Part shown: positions 34,375 through 45,409 of the stretch, one piece after another
Numbering within the stretch: the stretch's first letter is position 1
How the letters are laid out: each line of letters begins with the position of its first letter
Source of the DNA: Siphonodentalium dalli
Taxonomy: Eukaryota > Mollusca > Scaphopoda > Gadilida > Siphonodentaliidae
Length of the DNA stretch: 64,000 nucleotides
Direction: 5' to 3'
Assembly (NCBI GenBank): GCA_032622095.1
Contig: CP136061.1
Location: 186,566,369 to 186,630,368, forward strand
Made by a program: the position numbers and the translations under genes
Notes under the pieces: model-generated
What the model was told of the DNA's origin: nothing
The model's input: only the letters and a program-made list of their open reading frames with translations
Databases searched by the model: none

Positions 34375-34970
34375 TCCAGAATCCCCCCTGAAAGTCCGAA
34401 AATAAAAACGGAAATAGTCCGAAACAAGTGCGGAGTCATAAATGGCCACCGAGTCCAAACATTTTGGGCTGAACATTTTTTGGGTCGAGTCCGAAAAAGT
34501 GGGTCGAATTTCAGTTTTCGCTCTGCTCGGTCGGGAAAATTTCGGAAAATGTGGCAAAAGGTCCCATATTCATAAATGGCCGCCTGGGCCGAACTTTTTT
34601 TAGCCGAAATTTGTTTGGGTCGAGTCCGAAAAAGTGGGTCAAATAAAAATTCCCGCTCGGTCTGGAAAATTTGGGAAAATGTGGCAAATTGCCATGGCAA
34701 CGTCTTAAGTAAGGAGAGACGAAATTTCCTGTGAAAATAAATCCGGGGAAAAAGTTCAAAAATGCCTCGAAAATAGGCAAAGTCCAAAAATAAACGGAAA
34801 TAGTCCGAAACAAGTGTGGGGTCATAAATGGTCACCTCGGCCAAAAAATTTGGGCCGAAAATGTTTTTGGTCGAGTCCGATAAAGTGGGTCGAATTTCAG
34901 TTTTCGCTCTGCTCGGTCGGGAAAATTTCGGAAAATGTGTCAAAAGGTCCCATATTCATAGACATTTTCA
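34375..34970. repeat. tandem repeat 'gtcgagtccgaaaaagtggg', block 2
   Basis: Four or so units of the same family as 32420-33115. A 244-codon minus-strand frame (34209-34943) runs through them and repeats HFPKFSRPSRAKTEIRPT. I treat it as repeat-derived because it shows the unit periodicity and lies in a non-genic array. Confidence 0.85.
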
Positions 34971-35089
34971 ACCAATAAAGGGGGGTGTCAGGATGGTAAT
35001 TTCTAACAATTGGAAAAATCGATGAACGATTTGGAAAATTCCAACGCTAGGAGAGGGATGTGAATATAATATTCCGGAAATTCTATGAC
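34971..35089. other. short spacer before the satellite array
   Basis: Contains 'aattggaaaaatc', 'ggaaaattccaacgctagg', similar in style to the 'ttggaaattttccaac' repeats of 60-61 kb. No gene. Confidence 0.4.
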
Positions 35090-37920
35090 ATGTAACAAAT
35101 GTAACATTAACTAATAGGTAAAGTAACCAGAAGTAACCATTTGTACCCCGTGTACCCATGGGCCTGAAATTAGTTCAGGAAATATGTTTTCTAATTTGTA
35201 ACCAATGTAACAAGGTACTTTAAGAATCCTAAGAAGAAAAAAATAAAAGTAACAAATGTAACATTAAAGTAACCAGAAGTAACCATTTGTACCCCGTGTA
35301 CCCATGGGCCTGAAATTAGTTCAGGAAATATGTTTTCTAATTTGTAACCAATGTAACAAGGTACTTTAAGATTCCTAAGAACAAAAAATAAAAGTAACAT
35401 TAAAGTAACCAGAAGTAACCATTTGTACCCCGTGTACCCATGGGCCTGAAATTAGTTCAGGAAATATGTTTTCTAATTTGTAACCAATGTAACAAGGTAC
35501 TTTAAGATTCCTAAGAAAAAAAGAAAGAAAAAAGTAACAAATGTAACATTAAAGTAACCAGAAGTAACCATTTGTACCCCGTGTACCCATGGGCCTGAAA
35601 TTAGTTCAGGAAATATGTTTTCTAATTTGTAACCAATGTAACAAGGTACTTTAAGATTCCTAAGAAAAAAAAAAGTAACAAATGTAACATTAAAGTAACC
35701 AGAAGTAACCAGTTGTACCCCGTGTACCCATGGGCCTGAAATTAGTTCAGGAAATATGTTTTCTAATTTGTAACCAATGTAACAGGGTACTTTAAGATTC
35801 CTAAGAAAAAAAAAATAGAAGTAACAAATGTAACATTAACTAATAGGTAAAGTAACCAGAAGTAACCATTTGTACCCCGTGTACCCATGGGCCTGAAATT
35901 AGTTCAGGAAATATGTTTTATAATTTGTAACCAATGTAACAAGGTACTTTAAGATTCCTAAGAAAAAAAATAAAAGTAACAAATGTAACATTAAAGTAAC
36001 CAGAAGTAACCATTTGTACCCCGTGTACCCATGGGCCTGAAATTAGTTCAGGAAATATGTTTTCTAATTTGTAACCAATGTAACAGGGTACTTTAAGATT
36101 CCTAAGAAAAAAAAGAAAAAAGAAGAAAAAAAGTAACAAATGTAACATTAAAGTAACCAGAAGTAACCATTTGTACCCCGTGTACCCATGGGCCTGAAAT
36201 TAGTTCAGGAAATATGTTTTCTAATTTGTAACCAATGTAACAGGGTACTTTAAGATTCCTAAGAAAAAAGAAGAAAAAAGTAACAAATGTAACATTAACT
36301 AATAGGTAAAGTAACCAGAAGTAACCATTTGTACCCCGTGTACCCATGGGCCTGAAATTAGTTCAGGAAATATGTTTTCTAATTTGTAACCAATGTAACA
36401 AGGTACTTTAAGATTCCTAAGAAAAAAAAGAAGAAAAAAAGTAACAAATGTAACATTAAAGTAACCAGAAGTAACCATTTGTACCCCGTGTACCCATGGG
36501 CCTTAAATTAGTTCAGGAAATATGTTTTCTAATTTGTAACCAATGTAACAAGGTACTTTAAGAATCCTAAGAAAAAAGAAGAAAAAAAGTAACAAATGTA
36601 ACATTAAAGTAACCAGAAGTAACCATTTGTACCCCGTGTACCCATGGGCCTGAAATTAGTTCAGGAAATATGTTTTCTAATTTGTAACAAATGTAACAAG
36701 GTACTTTAAGATTCCTAAGAGAAAAAAATAAAAGTAACAAATGTAACATTAAAGTAACCAGAAGTAACCATTTGTACCCCGTGTACCCATGGGCCTGAAA
36801 TTAGTTCAGGAAATATGTTTTCTAATTTGTAACCAATGTAACAGGGTACTTTAAGATTCCTAAGGGAAAAAAAAGAAGTAACAAATGTAACATTAACTAA
36901 TAGGTAAAGTAACCAGAAGTAACAATTTGTACCCCGTGTACCCATGGGCCTGAAATTAGTTCAGGAAATATGTTTTCTAATTTGTAACCAATGTAACAGG
37001 GTACTTTAAGATTCCTAAGAAAAAAGAAAAAAAAAGTAACAAATGTAACATTAACTAATAGGTAAAGTAACCAGAAGTAACCATTTGTACCCCGTGTACC
37101 CATGGGCCTGAAATTAGTTCAGGAAATATGTTTTCTAATTTGTAACCAATGTAACAAGGTACTTTAAGATTCCTAAGAAAAAAAAGAAAAAAAAGTAACA
37201 AATGTAACATTAAAGTAACCAGAAGTAACCATTTGTACCCCGTGTACCCATGGGCCTTAAATTAGTTCAGGAAATATGTTTTCTAATTTGTAACCAATGT
37301 AACAAGGTACTTTAAGAATCATAAGAAAAAAAAAGAAAAAGTAACAAATGTAACATTAAAGTAACCAGGAGTAACCATTTGTACCCCGTGTACCCATGGG
37401 CCTGAAATTAGTTCAGGAAATATGTTTTCTAATTTGTAACAAATGTAACAAGGTACTTTAAGATTCCTAAGAAAAAAAAATAAAAGTAACAAATGTAACA
37501 TTAAAGTAACCAGAAGTAACCATTTGTACCCCGTGTACCCATGGGCCTGAAATTAGTTCAGGAAATATGTTTTCTAATTTGTAACCAATGTAACAGGGTA
37601 CTTTAAGATTCCTAAGGAAAAAAAAAGAAGTAACAAATGTAACATTAACTAATAGGTAAAGTAACCAGAAGTAACCATCTGTACCCCGTGTACCCATGGT
37701 CCTGAAATTAGTTCAGGAAATATGTTTTCTAATTTGTAACCAATGTAACAAGGTACTTTAAGATTCCTAAGAAAAAGAAAATAAAAGTAACAAATGTAAC
37801 ATTAACTAATAGGTAAAGTAACCAGAAGTAACCATTTGTACCCCGTGCACCCATGGTCCTGAAAGTAGTTCAGGAAATATTTTTTCTAAGTTTCTAAATT
37901 TGTGCTTATAAAATGTAACC
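35090..37920. repeat. satellite array, 19 units of ~149 bp
   Basis: Each unit reads gtaacaaatgtaacattaa, optional ctaataggtaa, agtaaccagaagtaacca, ccccgtgtacccatgggcc, tgaaattagttcaggaaa, tttgtaaccaatgtaacaag, gtactttaag, then an A-rich linker of variable length. A CCTGAA..TTCAGG dyad sits in the middle. Units start near 35098, 35257, 35395 and so on to 37787. The many minus-strand frames (..VPCYIGYKLENIFPEL..) are products of the repeat. Confidence 0.95.
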
Positions 37921-37944
37921 AATGTAACCGACGTAACAACAGGG

Positions 37945-38577
37945 TACAAAAGTTGTGTTGTTTTGCTGCGTACCAAAATTAGACATATCTATCAGATTAC
38001 GAGAAAGCAACTGTACTAAATGATTATTTTTGCAATATTGCCTCATTGAATATGACCTACGAACTGCCAGATCCGCCTGTCGACGAGACAAACACCCCAT
38101 GCTAAATACTATCCTAATTAGTGAAATTGACGTTTTTAATGCCCTGAAAGTAATAAAAGCCGACAAAGCCTCTGGACCCGACCAAATAAGCCCGCGTATT
38201 CCGGCTGAAGAATTGTCTCAGTCTCAGCACCCGCCTTTCTATAATATACAATCGTTTTCTTAAAGAAGCATATTTCCCAACTGAATGGAAACGCGCAAAT
38301 GTAGTCCCAATCCATAAAAAAGGGGACCGCAGTAATCCAAAAAACTACTGACCAATATCCTTATTAGGAGTTTTTGGAAAGGTTTTGGAAAAGTGTGTTG
38401 CAAAGCATTTAATGTCATATCTCCAGTCAAATAATATCCTAACCGAACGACAGTCGGGATTTGTTCCAGCAGATTCAACATCATATCAGTTATGCGACAT
38501 ATACCAACACTTGGCGAAATCACTAGATGATGAATGCGACGCCCACCTACTATTCTTCGACACCAGCAAGGCATTTG
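37945..38577 (+). pseudogene. LINE RT N-terminal half, joined to a gypsy fragment
   Basis: Begins just after the satellite array: EKATVLNDYFCNIA, then after a frameshift LKVIKADKASGPDQI (RT box 0). Another frameshift leads through LGVFGKVLEKCVAKHL, RQSGFVPADSTSYQL and LLFFDTSKAF (motif A). A TGA at 38347-38349 and frameshifts interrupt it. At 38577/38578 the sequence switches, still in frame, to a Ty3/gypsy RT. 5' truncated. Confidence 0.85.
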
Positions 38578-39580
38578 CACACAGACGATTGCCATTTGGG
38601 ATCACTTCTGCCCCAGAACATGCACAAAAGCGCCTGTCACAGATCCTTGATGGTCTTGCAGGAGTAGAAGTGATCTTGATGACATCCTGGTGCATGCTCC
38701 AACTCAGAAATTACATGATTCTCGCTTAGAAGAAGTTTTGATGAGATTAGAGAAGGCCAACATGACACTAATTAAGGATATGTGCAACAAGTAGGCCATC
38801 CGTTATGTTTGTTGGACATAATTTGGAATAACTGCCGACTCTGCAAAAGTAGAAGCAATTTCAAATATGCCACAACCTCAAAATATTCATGACGTTCATA
38901 GATTTTTAGGCATGGTGAACCAGCTATAGTTCTCTAAATTCTCTACAAACTTACCAGAAATAAGTGCTCCAATTCGAGAGTTATTGCAGAAAGATAAATC
39001 TTGGGTTTGGAATGAGAATCACATTAAGACATTTAATGAGATTAAAACAATCTGTTCACATGCACCCTGTTTGGCATTATATAACCCAAACCTTGAAACA
39101 AAAATTTCATCGGACTGTTCATTATTGGGTATTGGAGCAACATTGTCTCAAAAACAAACTAATGGAGAATATAGAGTTGTCTTTTGTGCTTCGAGGTCAT
39201 TGACAAAACCTGAGTCTAATTATGCTCCAATTGAACGTGAGGCGCTCGGAATTGTATGGGCTTGCAATACCTTTGCTCACTTGTTAATAGGCTTGCCGAT
39301 ATTCCACATTGAAAATGATTCAAAACCACTTGTATCCTTATTGGGGAAAAAGGATTTGAATGAGCTCACACCAAGAATACAAAGATTTTGGATACAATTA
39401 ATGAGATATCATTTTGATATTTCACATATCCCTGGCAAAGGATGTCAAAGGGTTTTGCACAGAGGTGGACTCATATGTGTTTCATATAGTGGATCAATTG
39501 CCGATTAAAGCCCCATATATGGAAAAATTTGATTCTCGATCGGTCCTGTCTCTGAAACGTTCGGGCAAGATGGTGCTTAA
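38578..39580 (+). pseudogene. Ty3/gypsy reverse transcriptase-RNase H fragment
   Basis: Starts HRRLPFGITSAPEHAQKRL (RT motif B region). DDILVHAPT (catalytic DD) follows after a frameshift near 38670. The connection domain is IHDVHRFLGMVNQL, then a stop. An open frame of 174 codons (38984-39508) covers the RNase H domain: SSDCSLLGIGATLSQ, RSLTKPESNYAPIEREALGI, HIENDSKPLVSLLG, RFWIQLMRYHFDISHIPGK. Another frameshift leads to EVDSYVFHIVDQLP. Protease, gag, integrase and LTRs were not seen. RNase H would degrade the RNA strand of the RNA-DNA hybrid. Dead fragment. Confidence 0.9.
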
Positions 39581-39767
39581 GTAACGAGGTGCGTTATTAT
39601 TTATTATCTTTTTTTCATTTTGACCTATCTTGGCACCCACTACCGCCATTTTCTTTTTCAATTCTTTTTCCTGTGAACGTTCAAAGACCCAAAGTTCAGT
39701 TTCTCAGAATAATGCGGAATGAATTGTAAGCTACACAAGTCTGAAATAAATAAATGTGCGATTTTTT
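39581..39767. other. spacer before element D
   Basis: No gene. The word gtaacgagg at 39582-39590 also occurs in element D's termini, so the true left boundary of element D could lie further left than I place it. Confidence 0.35.
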
Positions 39768-40260
39768 CACATTATCACGCTGGTCATCCGTGTAACGAGG
39801 ACCCGGATAAGTAACGACGGACGCGACTTCCGTGTGAAGAATTTGTCTCGGGCGGGTCAAGAAAAACGTTGAGTAAAGGCCTTTAAAATTAATCTACCTA
39901 TGTTTTAGTGTGCGTAGTGTTTTGGAACAATATTAGTCTAAATCGGTGGGTGCTGAATTGATGTCAACGTGTCCACAATTAATGTATAAAAAGGACAGTT
40001 GTTGCAAAACCCTGAAATTGCACGCAAATTGACCCAAAAAATAATGTTATCACGTGCAAATCTGAATAATTCATGACGTTGAGGTACCGCCGGGATCCCT
40101 GTCATTGAAATATAAGCAACACGACCACCGCCAAGCAATCAGTTTCCAGCAATTCGAATAGTTAGCATTATCAACGAGTAACGAGGACCCGTTATCATGT
40201 AACGTTGGACGTGATTCAGAAATCACATTGATTAACCGCGGACGCGAATATTCCGACAAA
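39768..40260. repeat. element D left terminal region
   Basis: Outer 54-bp TIR and inner inverted block (40138-40255), spaced as on the right side (43030-43544). The words taacgaggacccg and acgacggacgcg recur in both blocks, as would be expected of repeated recognition sites for a DNA-binding protein. Confidence 0.75.
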
Positions 40261-40731
40261 CAATTTATTTAGAAACATGAATCTTTTGAATGTATAAGGA
40301 ATGACATGTTTATGTGTTTTACCATTATTTTTCGCATTGTTAACCATCTGTTTCACAGCAAATTTTAAACAGACGAAACGTTACTTGGGTTACTTGGGTT
40401 CTTTCTCTCGCCATTACTCTGTTTCTCTTTGCACAATATGAATGTTTGCTATCGATAGGCACGTGGTTCGGTGGATTTAGGACCCTAGCCGTCGGCGAGA
40501 TAATATCACCCAAGCTAATATGGGACCCTGGTGCAAATTGCACGTGTGTGGAGATCACTAACCCATACCATCAGGCATGTTGTTATACTGAAACAGTAAA
40601 TTTGTTGTTGAACATTATAAAATGTGTGCCGACATGAACTAATGCAAGTAATTTGCAGGATACCGACATATTTTTTCGCTACCAAACACAGGGTCGTGAA
40701 TAAAAAAAAATTGTATTTACTATCAAGTCCA

Positions 40732-42155
40732 GAAAACAGAATAGCAGAGTATAAAGAATTCCCTCCACCGAACATAGACCCAACTGTTCAATCGGGTTAT
40801 GCCATGACACCCCCGGATAGCAATATAGTTCATCCGGAGGAGGACCTGATAAATAAACGCTACAATCCAGAGAAGTCGGGAGTGGGCAGTAATAGTTCAC
40901 AGTCCGACGAGAGGTATACACACCTCTCCAGGGGCAAAAGTTGTTATCAAAACTGGAAGTCAATAGCGATGAGAAAAATTCGGAGGCCCCTATATCACAT
41001 GGTGACATCCAGTCAGCCATCCCCGGCAAAGATGTATCGGCCATCCCCTCAACTAGGACAAATGACTTGTCCATATATGCTCAGGAAAGAGTAAAATTGA
41101 TTGCTGAAGTGCGAAAGACCAGGGGTGATGAGAGGGGGGGGGGGGGGGGTACGACAAAAATATCCTTATATAAAACCCCGGAATGACTCACTGGATAGGC
41201 ACATGAGCCCACGGCCATACCTCATACCGGTTGTGAGTAATGATGATCATTACTCGGGACAGGCCTTTGCTAATTATGACCACGGCCAATACGCATCGGA
41301 AACCCAAACGACAAAATATGACTACAGCCACTCAAATAATAATCATAGGGCCAGTGACGATGACCGTCGCACGGCAAATGAAATGAATAATAAAGTGGCA
41401 GAGCTGGTACAACGATTTGGGTTGTTGGAGAGTTTAAGCAGATTAAACAAACCAAGTGCTAATGCGGGTGACCATTATAGGGAAGGGTTTCCAGAGGGGG
41501 ACCAAAGCCCATGAGAAAATGAGCCGCCAAACTGCAATTACCACGGTAGTGATGATAACCACCAATGGACAGGAGGACCAGTCGGCTTATCATGTGATGA
41601 TAGTAACTACCATCACACCACGGCTAATCTGGACAGTCAATTGGCTGGCCTCGAACAGCGATTTGGGTTGTTTGAAGATTTAATGCAATTAAACAAACCA
41701 AGATCGAGCGATGGTGGCTATCATAGGACCATTACTCACGAACTGATGCCAAGATAATTATAATACAAGGGACGATAACAGTCGCTTGACATGGGGGCAA
41801 GGATGTCCATCAAGTGACGATGACCGCCACTTGACGGGAAGGCCCAACTGTGAGACCGAACGGACCGGTGGGACAGGACAACCCAGTAAGCCTATCACAA
41901 ATGACGGTACTACAAGGGAGCTGGGAATACACAGAGGGGCGGTACATGCCACTCGCGTTGTCCAACAGCCAGTAACTACCGGTTGTGACACGTCCCCACT
42001 ACAGGCCAACTGAACCTGTCACTGGCCAATCAGTAACACAGATGCAGTCCAAGAGAATACACATGGACACGCATGGGTACAGGCCACCTGAACCTGTCAC
42101 TGGCCAATCAGTGGCACAAGTTCAGTCACATGGAATACACATGAACATGAACTGA
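40732..42155 (+). pseudogene. element D 'QRFGL-repeat' protein, copy 2
   Basis: Function unknown. A possible splice acceptor (ttactatcaag) precedes about 40732. The frame runs PENRIAEYKEFPPPNIDP.. to about 40965. It then shifts to KNSEAPISHGDIQSAIPGKD.. to the G-run at 41134-41149, and shifts again to 41514 (KYDYSHSNNNHRASDDDRRT, VAELVQRFGLLESLSRLNK). After a TGA at 41512-41514 (a sense codon in copy 1) the second module LAGLEQRFGLFEDLMQLNK follows, and the C-terminus is broken by further stops. It is polar and low in complexity, with no transmembrane segment. The QRFGL modules may form short helices. It ends 30 bp inside the convergent zinc-finger frame. Confidence 0.6.
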
Positions 42156-42707
42156 TGCTTCGTGCTTGCGGAGTCCACTCGAATCCACGAAAGATATATT
42201 GCATGTAGTACATGTGTGTGTGGCTTCCTCGATGCAAACCTTGCAGTGTCGATTTATTATGTCATTTGAACTAAAGGTTTTGTTGCACCCTCTGCAAACA
42301 TGTGGATAGCTTTTTGTATGTCGGTTCATGTGTGACTGAAAGAGATTTGGTTTGATAAATGTCTTTCCACATCCTTCAAACGGGCAACATTGTTTTAATG
42401 CTTCGTTGTGTATTTTGTAATGTTGTCTGAAAACGGATAGACTGGATAACATCACACCACACTTCTCGCAGAGAACATTATGGTGGTGGCCGGATCTGTG
42501 AGCCCCGAATTCATCACTCGACGATATTGGCTTGTCTTTTATTTGAGAAAGTGAATGTTGCCATAATGATTGCAGGTTTTAATATTTCTTCCCGCATGCG
42601 TGGCACTGCTGGTTACCAGCACCACACAGAAGGCGGGATCACTGGGGAAGCTAGGATGTCATCGACTTCCAGGAATTCGCATTCAATAGGCAACAATATT
42701 TCTCCGT
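42126..42707 (-). pseudogene. element D C2H2 zinc-finger protein, copy 2
   Basis: Minus strand. Exon likely 42126-42707, with the acceptor ttttcattttcag just upstream. It retains both zinc ligands lost in copy 1: LCEKCGV (Cys) and LRKHEASVH (His). It has lost others: the start Met is ATA, there is a TAA in the upstream finger after CHACGKKY, and one extra C near 42647 shifts the frame. Four fingers (LCEKCGV..H..H, CCPFEGCGKTF..H..H, HVCRGCNKTF..H..C, HTCTTCNISF..H..H) remain readable. Probable DNA-binding protein; it could be the factor recognising the element's own repeats. Confidence 0.75.
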
Positions 42708-43544
42708 CTGAAAATGAAAAATCCGAATTTATAAATAACAAGACTCATTCATGACTATTGTTTATATATGGGGTGGGTGCAAATGTAATTTTGATAACTT
42801 TTAGGAGTGTTTGGTTTGGTTCAAGGGGATATAGTTGGAAAAATCCAGGTCGACATGCATCACCCGCCCCAACGGAGACAACGTGGACAGGCCTCGGTGT
42901 ATTATAGTATATTTCCCATTATGTTTATTAATTGGACATATCCTAAATATTTTACCATTATTGTTTTTCAAACAAGACTATATATGCCATGACATATCAT
43001 GTGAAGGTAAATATTTCTGAGAGAAAAAAACGCGTCCGTCGTTACAAATTTTCGCGTCCAGTTACTTTCCCAGATAAAATTCAACGGGTCCTCGTTACTA
43101 CCAAGGTTGCTGGAAACTCGAATAAAAGTCTATTTTACTTGCATCTATAGCAATCCTGAAATTTCTACGGTATGTTATATATGTGAACGGTACACACATC
43201 ATCCGGCACGACAACATGTATCAGGGAGGAGGTTTCGTATTTCTGAATTTTCATTAGTTATTTGAACATATTTTCTTCGATAAATCGAAACCTCATAGTT
43301 TAGTGTCACAAATGATGCTAAAATGTCTAATCCAGCATGACATAACAAGTTGTAATTGGAGAACCAACTATTGTTAACGATAATAATACAACAAAATCGT
43401 CTCCTGAAACCGACAAGGTATTCTAATAACGATATGTGTGTGTACCTACCTGAACTCATCGCTCGTGGAAAGCATGAGGTATTAGTCGCGTCCGTCGTTA
43501 CTTATCCGGGTTCTCGTTACACGGATGACCAGCGTGATTATGTG

Positions 43545-43708
43545 TAGGTGCTGGCAGCGGTAAGTCCTGCGCAGGAGACTGGACCATAGATGAAGGAAAA
43601 CCGACCTCTGCGTGGAGCTTGTATTTTTCTCAAAGTCTAATAAAATTAGACCGTGTTTCATTTCAATCAACTTACAAATGAGACGGAGTCTGGATATCTC
43701 CCAGACTG
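43545..43708. other. no gene seen
   Basis: Spacer right of element D; nothing recognised. Confidence 0.35.
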
Positions 43709-44015
43709 TTTTTCTCCGACAAATAGTTTCACGATAGAGTTCTTCCCCATTGATTGTTAATGGCAGCGGTGTCTGTCAGTAATGTTGTTGACGGTGGGCT
43801 TCAAGCGTGGTCGTTGAAGTTGAATCAACGCGGAAGAAATTGAAGAAACCTGATGTTGTGTTTTTCTCCCCGACATTTTCACGATAGAGTTCTTCCCCGT
43901 TGATTGGTATTGGCAGCGGTGTCTGTCAGTAAAATGTTGTTGATGGTGGAAGCCAAGCATGGTCGTTGATTTTGGGAATCAACGCGGAAGAAATTGGTTA
44001 CAACCTGATGTTGGT
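43709..44015. repeat. tandem duplication of ~152 bp
   Basis: Two units, about 43709-43860 and 43861-44015, share cacgatagagttcttcccc, ggcagcggtgtctgtcagta, tggtcgttga, aatcaacgcggaagaaattg and acctgatgttg. Confidence 0.9.
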
Positions 44016-44400
44016 GTCATTCGGCGGGGAAAGCCTCAAGAACAATATATTTATCTACTTTGGGGAAACTTTCTTAATCAACATGGGTGTCCATATTACA
44101 TCAGTTTTCGAAATAAGTCAGAGTACGATATATTGTGGCATCGGAATTACGCAGTTATACCAGTTTGTGTGGAATTACATACAAAACAAGAAAACCATAG
44201 TCAGAAATGGTAACGCCACCAAGATCATATTATTAGCCATAAATATAAATTATAATACAATTATTCTATAATATAGCTTTCAAATTTTATGTGGGAAATT
44301 TGCATACTTCTATATTTCAAGTTTTCCCGTTTCTCGTGTTATACATTACTTTCTTCAAACTGTCTTCTTTATTACACAAGCTGATGGGCCCGACTTCGTC
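44016..44400. other. no gene supported
   Basis: Two overlapping frames of 84 and 101 codons start near 43960 within the duplicated unit and run to about 44270. Neither shows a domain, and both cannot be coding. AT-rich sequence follows. Confidence 0.35.
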
Positions 44401-44409
44401 CGGGATGTT

Positions 44410-44950
44410 TCCCCATCTGATTTCCGGCGAAAGGCGCGATTTGACCTTCAATTGACTACTTCGAAAGTCAAGGTCAGGTCAGGGTCATGATTTGACCCGT
44501 CCAAAACACCCCCACCCGGAGAAAAGTACCACTAGGTATCAAATTTCGTCGAAATCCGTCCGTTTTACCCCACTTGACCTTTAATTAACAATTTTGAAGG
44601 TCAAGGTAAGGTCGGAGTCATGATTTGACCCGTCCAAAACACTCCCCCGACAAAAGTACCCATAGGTATCAAATTTCGTCGAAATCCATCCGTTTTACCC
44701 GATTTGACCTTTGATTGACCACATTGAAGGTCAAGGTCACGCCGATGTCACGATTTGACCCGTTCAAAACACTCCCCGGACAAAAGTATCCCTAGGTATC
44801 AAATTTCGCCGAAATTTGTCCGTTTTACCCAAATTGACCTTGCATTGACAGTTTTAAAGGTCAAGGTCAGGTCGGGGTCACGATTTGACCCGTCCAAAAC
44901 ACTTCCCGGACACAAATACCCATAAGTATCAAATTACGTTGAAATCTATG
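44410..44950. repeat. tandem repeat, ~123-bp unit, ~4.4 copies, AGGTCA-rich
   Basis: Units share catgatttgacccgtccaaa, acactccccgacaaaagta, ggtatcaaatttcgtcgaaa, tccgttttaccc, ttgacctttgattgac and gaaggtcaaggtca. Each holds one inverted and two direct AGGTCA half-sites. Confidence 0.9.
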
Positions 44951-45409
44951 GAAAGCCGAAGAGGACATGTTAGTTGCTAATTGCTAGATATACGACGCAC
45001 GACTTGTCGCGGTATTTTAAAGGTGTTTCAAACTAAGAGATAGAAGGATTCTGCTTTCTAATGGTGATGAATTATAGTAATTTATTCAAATTTTATGGCA
45101 TAAATTGTTATTAAAACCGTATATACTATAACAAAAATGAATGACTCGAAAATTAAGTGGGCCTTTAAACAAAGTCACAATTGCAGTTAGGCTCATCTCA
45201 TACTCGTTTAATCAGCGATATTCTGCTGCGCAGTTTGTTATAGTTCCCAGTATTCATTGAGCGTTATAGCCCCACTGTTATAATTCGCCTTTAGCAGGCG
45301 TACTCTTGCCTCAGATTATTGAGATATTAGGTCACACGTAATGACATTAAATCGCATGGAAACATAGCAATTGTGTGGGCTGCTTGGCGTGAATATTTAA
45401 TGAGAAATG
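44951..45409. other. no gene seen
   Basis: Non-coding; 'cacgtaatgacattaaatcgc' at about 45335 is an early partial copy of the repeat that follows. Confidence 0.4.

Larger units (their letters stand above)
39768..43544. mobile_element. element D, copy 2: 3.8-kb TIR element carrying two genes
   Basis: Terminal inverted repeats 39774-39827 and 43485-43538 match at 53 of 54 positions (ATCACGCTGGTCATCCGTGT..). Weaker pairing extends to CACAT at 39768 and ATGTG at 43544. A second inverted block lies inside: 40138-40255 against 43030-43125 (tttccagcaa, aacgaggacccgtt, ggacgcgaa). If the ends are CACGCTGG, a 5-bp direct repeat ATTAT (39771-39775, 43537-43541) could be the target duplication. No transposase motif was recognised. 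The element holds two convergent frames, described separately. Confidence 0.85.

Noticed and set aside
35191-37697. Many minus-strand frames of 60-86 codons with a common 'KVPCYIGYKLENIFPEL' core
   Set aside because: They are the 149-bp satellite read in one frame; each begins at the same ATG in a new unit and varies only with linker length.
39768-39840. Assigning element D to Transib/RAG-like transposons from CAC ends and a 5-bp direct repeat
   Set aside because: The terminus CACGCTG departs from the usual CACWRTG, pairing may extend beyond it to CACAT, and no RAG1-like frame is present.
43959-44271. Overlapping frames of 84 and 101 codons on the plus strand
   Set aside because: Both start inside a tandem duplication and neither shows a known motif; only one could be coding and I cannot choose.
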